This document shows positions 62,681-64,000 of a DNA stretch of 64,000 bases, one piece after another; positions within the stretch are counted from its first letter, which is position 1, and every line of letters starts with the position of its first letter. This stretch comes from Pseudomonadota bacterium (GTDB lineage Bacteria > Pseudomonadota > Gammaproteobacteria > Steroidobacterales > Steroidobacteraceae). The stretch covers positions 107,213 to 171,212 of the forward strand of contig JANXWS010000040.1 in assembly GCA_025351005.1 (NCBI GenBank). The letters run 5' to 3'. The notes under the pieces were generated by a model, which had not been told where the DNA came from, did not search any database, and saw only the letters and a program-made list of their open reading frames with translations. The position numbers were made by a program, and so were the translations under genes.

Positions 62681-63517
62681 TCAGTGGACGCGGCGATCGC
62701 CAGCGGCGTCGGGCGGGGCGCCGACGCGCGTCGCGACGACGGGACCTGCGGGGCGACGCTGATCCGGCACCGGCCATCCGCCCCGCTGCGCAATCTCGAG
62801 CCACAGTGCCGCGAAGATCTGCGCCGCCGGACTGTGCGGCGCGACCGCTGGCAGCGGCGCACGGCGCACGCTCATCCGCTCGATCTCGCTCCAGTACGGC
62901 ACTTCGGTCGCGAGCATCTGTGGGACGACATCGCGGGTGCGGGCCATCGTCTCGAGGTGCAGGGTCCGGCGGCGATCGACCATCGAGAAAAACGGCAGCA
63001 GCAGCAGGTCGGTCCAGCCCTCGGCGGCGATAAAGTCCTGCAGCTGCTCGAGCATCCGCACCGACAGCGGCGTCGGCACCACGGGAACGACGACCGCGTC
63101 AGCGGCACGCAGCACGCTCTCCGATAGCAGCGAGATGCCCGGCGGACAGTCGAGGACCAGAGTGTCGTGGTACTCGCGTAACGGTCGGCTCATCTTCAGC
63201 AGGCGCGCCACGGGCCGCTTGTGCTCGGCAAGGCGCAGGTCGAAGTTGCGGTACGACAGATCCGCCGGAATCAGGTCCAGGTTCGGGTAGCGGGTCCGAT
63301 TCACGAACTCCGGCAGCTCGCGCTTGCCCGAGGCGAGCTTGCCGGCAGCGATCCGCTCGTGCGGCGCTACGTGCAACGTGTACGTTGCGGCGCCCTGGGC
63401 GTCGAGATCCCAGAGCACGGTGCGCTGGCCGGAACTCGCGCAAAGATAGGCCAGGTTGACGGCGGTCGTCGTCTTCCCGACGCCGCCTTTGATGTTGGTG
63501 ACGGCGACGATCTTCAC
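62681..63517 (-). CDS. ParA-family P-loop ATPase (MinD/ParA/Soj)
   Basis: 278 residues from GTG 63517 (MKIVAVTNIKGGVGKTTTAV); GTG 63529 is equally possible and ATG 63691 would add a non-conserved 58 residues. The deviant Walker A KGGVGKTT with signature Lys lies at residues 10-17, switch I/A' is DLDAQGAATYTL, and Walker B is LVLDCPPGISLLSESVLRAADAVVVP. The C-terminal part has LRMLEQLQDFI-like helices. ParA proteins position DNA or protein cargo using ATP-driven dimerisation. No parB-like gene or parS site is seen in the window, so its cargo is unknown. Convergent with GH3. Confidence 0.92.
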   Translation of the reverse strand: MKIVAVTNIKGGVGKTTTAVNLAYLCASSGQRTVLWDLDAQGAATYTLHVAPHERIAAGKLASGKRELPEFVNRTRYPNLDLIPADLSYRNFDLRLAEHKRPVARLLKMSRPLREYHDTLVLDCPPGISLLSESVLRAADAVVVPVVPTPLSVRMLEQLQDFIAAEGWTDLLLLPFFSMVDRRRTLHLETMARTRDVVPQMLATEVPYWSEIERMSVRRAPLPAVAPHSPAAQIFAALWLEIAQRGGWPVPDQRRPAGPVVATRVGAPPDAAGDRRVH

Positions 63518-64000
63518 GGGCTCGCGCACCGCGTGATGCCACGGCGCCGCGCGCCGCGATACCGATCGAGCCGGCGTACTTGCACCATCTGCCTCGGGCG
63601 CCCCCGCGCCGCCACCCCTTCGCCGCCAGTGTAGTCCGGCCACCCGCCCGGGGCTACGGAGCGGACCGCAGCGCCGAATTTTTTGGTCCATTGCAACAAT
63701 ATCGGCAGCCGCCGTCGCGGCCGACCGCAACCACATACTCAACGCACCGAGCACTGCCGCTATCCGGAACCCCGCAATCCCGCTCGCGGCCGGCATCGCG
63801 ACTACAGTGTAGGTGAGCGCCGCCCTCGCCGACGGGCCGCGCGCGGCGCGGCGGTCGCGACGGTTGGCCATCCACGCCTCACGGCGCGACGTGGGAGGGG
63901 GCTGCCCGGCCGCCCTCCGGCAGCGGGTCCCGGCTGGCCTCCGGCACCCTCTGACGGTTGGCTTTCACGGCCGGCCGCCCGACAATGTCGGCGGGCGCGA
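63518..64000. other. Gene-free end region
   Basis: I see no convincing gene. There is an A+T-rich stretch at 63678-63712, which could hold the promoter of the ParA-like gene on the reverse strand, and a small inverted repeat CCGACA-A-TGTCGG at 63979-63991 near the window edge. Confidence 0.4.

Noticed and set aside
62681..63517. Plasmid or chromosome partition locus (parAB-parS)
   Set aside because: Only a ParA-like gene is present; no parB-like gene or parS-like repeats were seen within the window.

Overview
The window is very G+C-rich (about 70% by eye) and densely packed with genes. The gene types point to a heterotrophic proteobacterium: two RND tripartite efflux systems, a TonB-dependent receptor, lipoprotein signals, a SorAB-type sulfite dehydrogenase, glutaryl-CoA dehydrogenase and acyl-CoA metabolism. 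A gammaproteobacterium of the soil or water type (Steroidobacter/Nevskia-like) fits, but that is an impression from protein families. I saw no tRNA, rRNA, CRISPR array, integrase or insertion sequence, so this looks like chromosomal sequence rather than a mobile island.

Layout. 1-4.6 kb: the N-terminal part of an M16 protease, an exported SAM-hydroxide adenosyltransferase, a one-domain asparaginase, an SGNH hydrolase and an MttB-like methyltransferase. 4.8-10.7 kb: RND efflux operon 1 (adaptor, pump, outer membrane factor). 10.7-17.5 kb: an FMN reductase, then a TetR regulator divergent from a TonB receptor, an acyl-CoA synthetase and an MFS carrier, with a clear palindromic operator between them. 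17.5-19 kb: a Tat-exported sulfite oxidase and its small cytochrome c. 19-24.7 kb: RND efflux operon 2, reversed. 25-26.5 kb: YaiI and PaiB family proteins. 26.6-32.7 kb: a complete branched-chain-type ABC importer (ATPases, binding protein, two permeases) followed by a group II PLP decarboxylase. 32.7-34.3 kb: gcdH with the broken remains of its usual CoA-transferase partner. 34.5-47.3 kb: mostly single genes (deacetylase, phosphoesterase, 5-formyl-THF cyclo-ligase, Bcr/CflA pump, M20 peptidase, FAD oxidoreductase, PsiE, VOC proteins, GST). 47.6-51.1 kb: a tight run of homocysteine methyltransferase, SDR, an unknown exported protein and a class V aminotransferase. 51.2-56.9 kb: reverse-strand molybdopterin oxidoreductase, membrane protein, zinc alcohol dehydrogenase and a large acyl-CoA dehydrogenase. 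57-62.7 kb: an exported six-hairpin glycosidase-like protein, an alpha/beta hydrolase and a GH3 beta-glucosidase. 62.7-63.5 kb: a ParA-like ATPase.

The best leads are the TetR operator controlling the receptor-ligase-carrier set, the decayed CoA-transferase next to gcdH, three genes whose conserved N-terminus extends upstream of any usual start codon, the exported SAM hydrolase, and two co-directional gene sets without an obvious assigned pathway (47.6-51.1 kb and 57-62.7 kb). No wholly new system could be shown from sequence alone.
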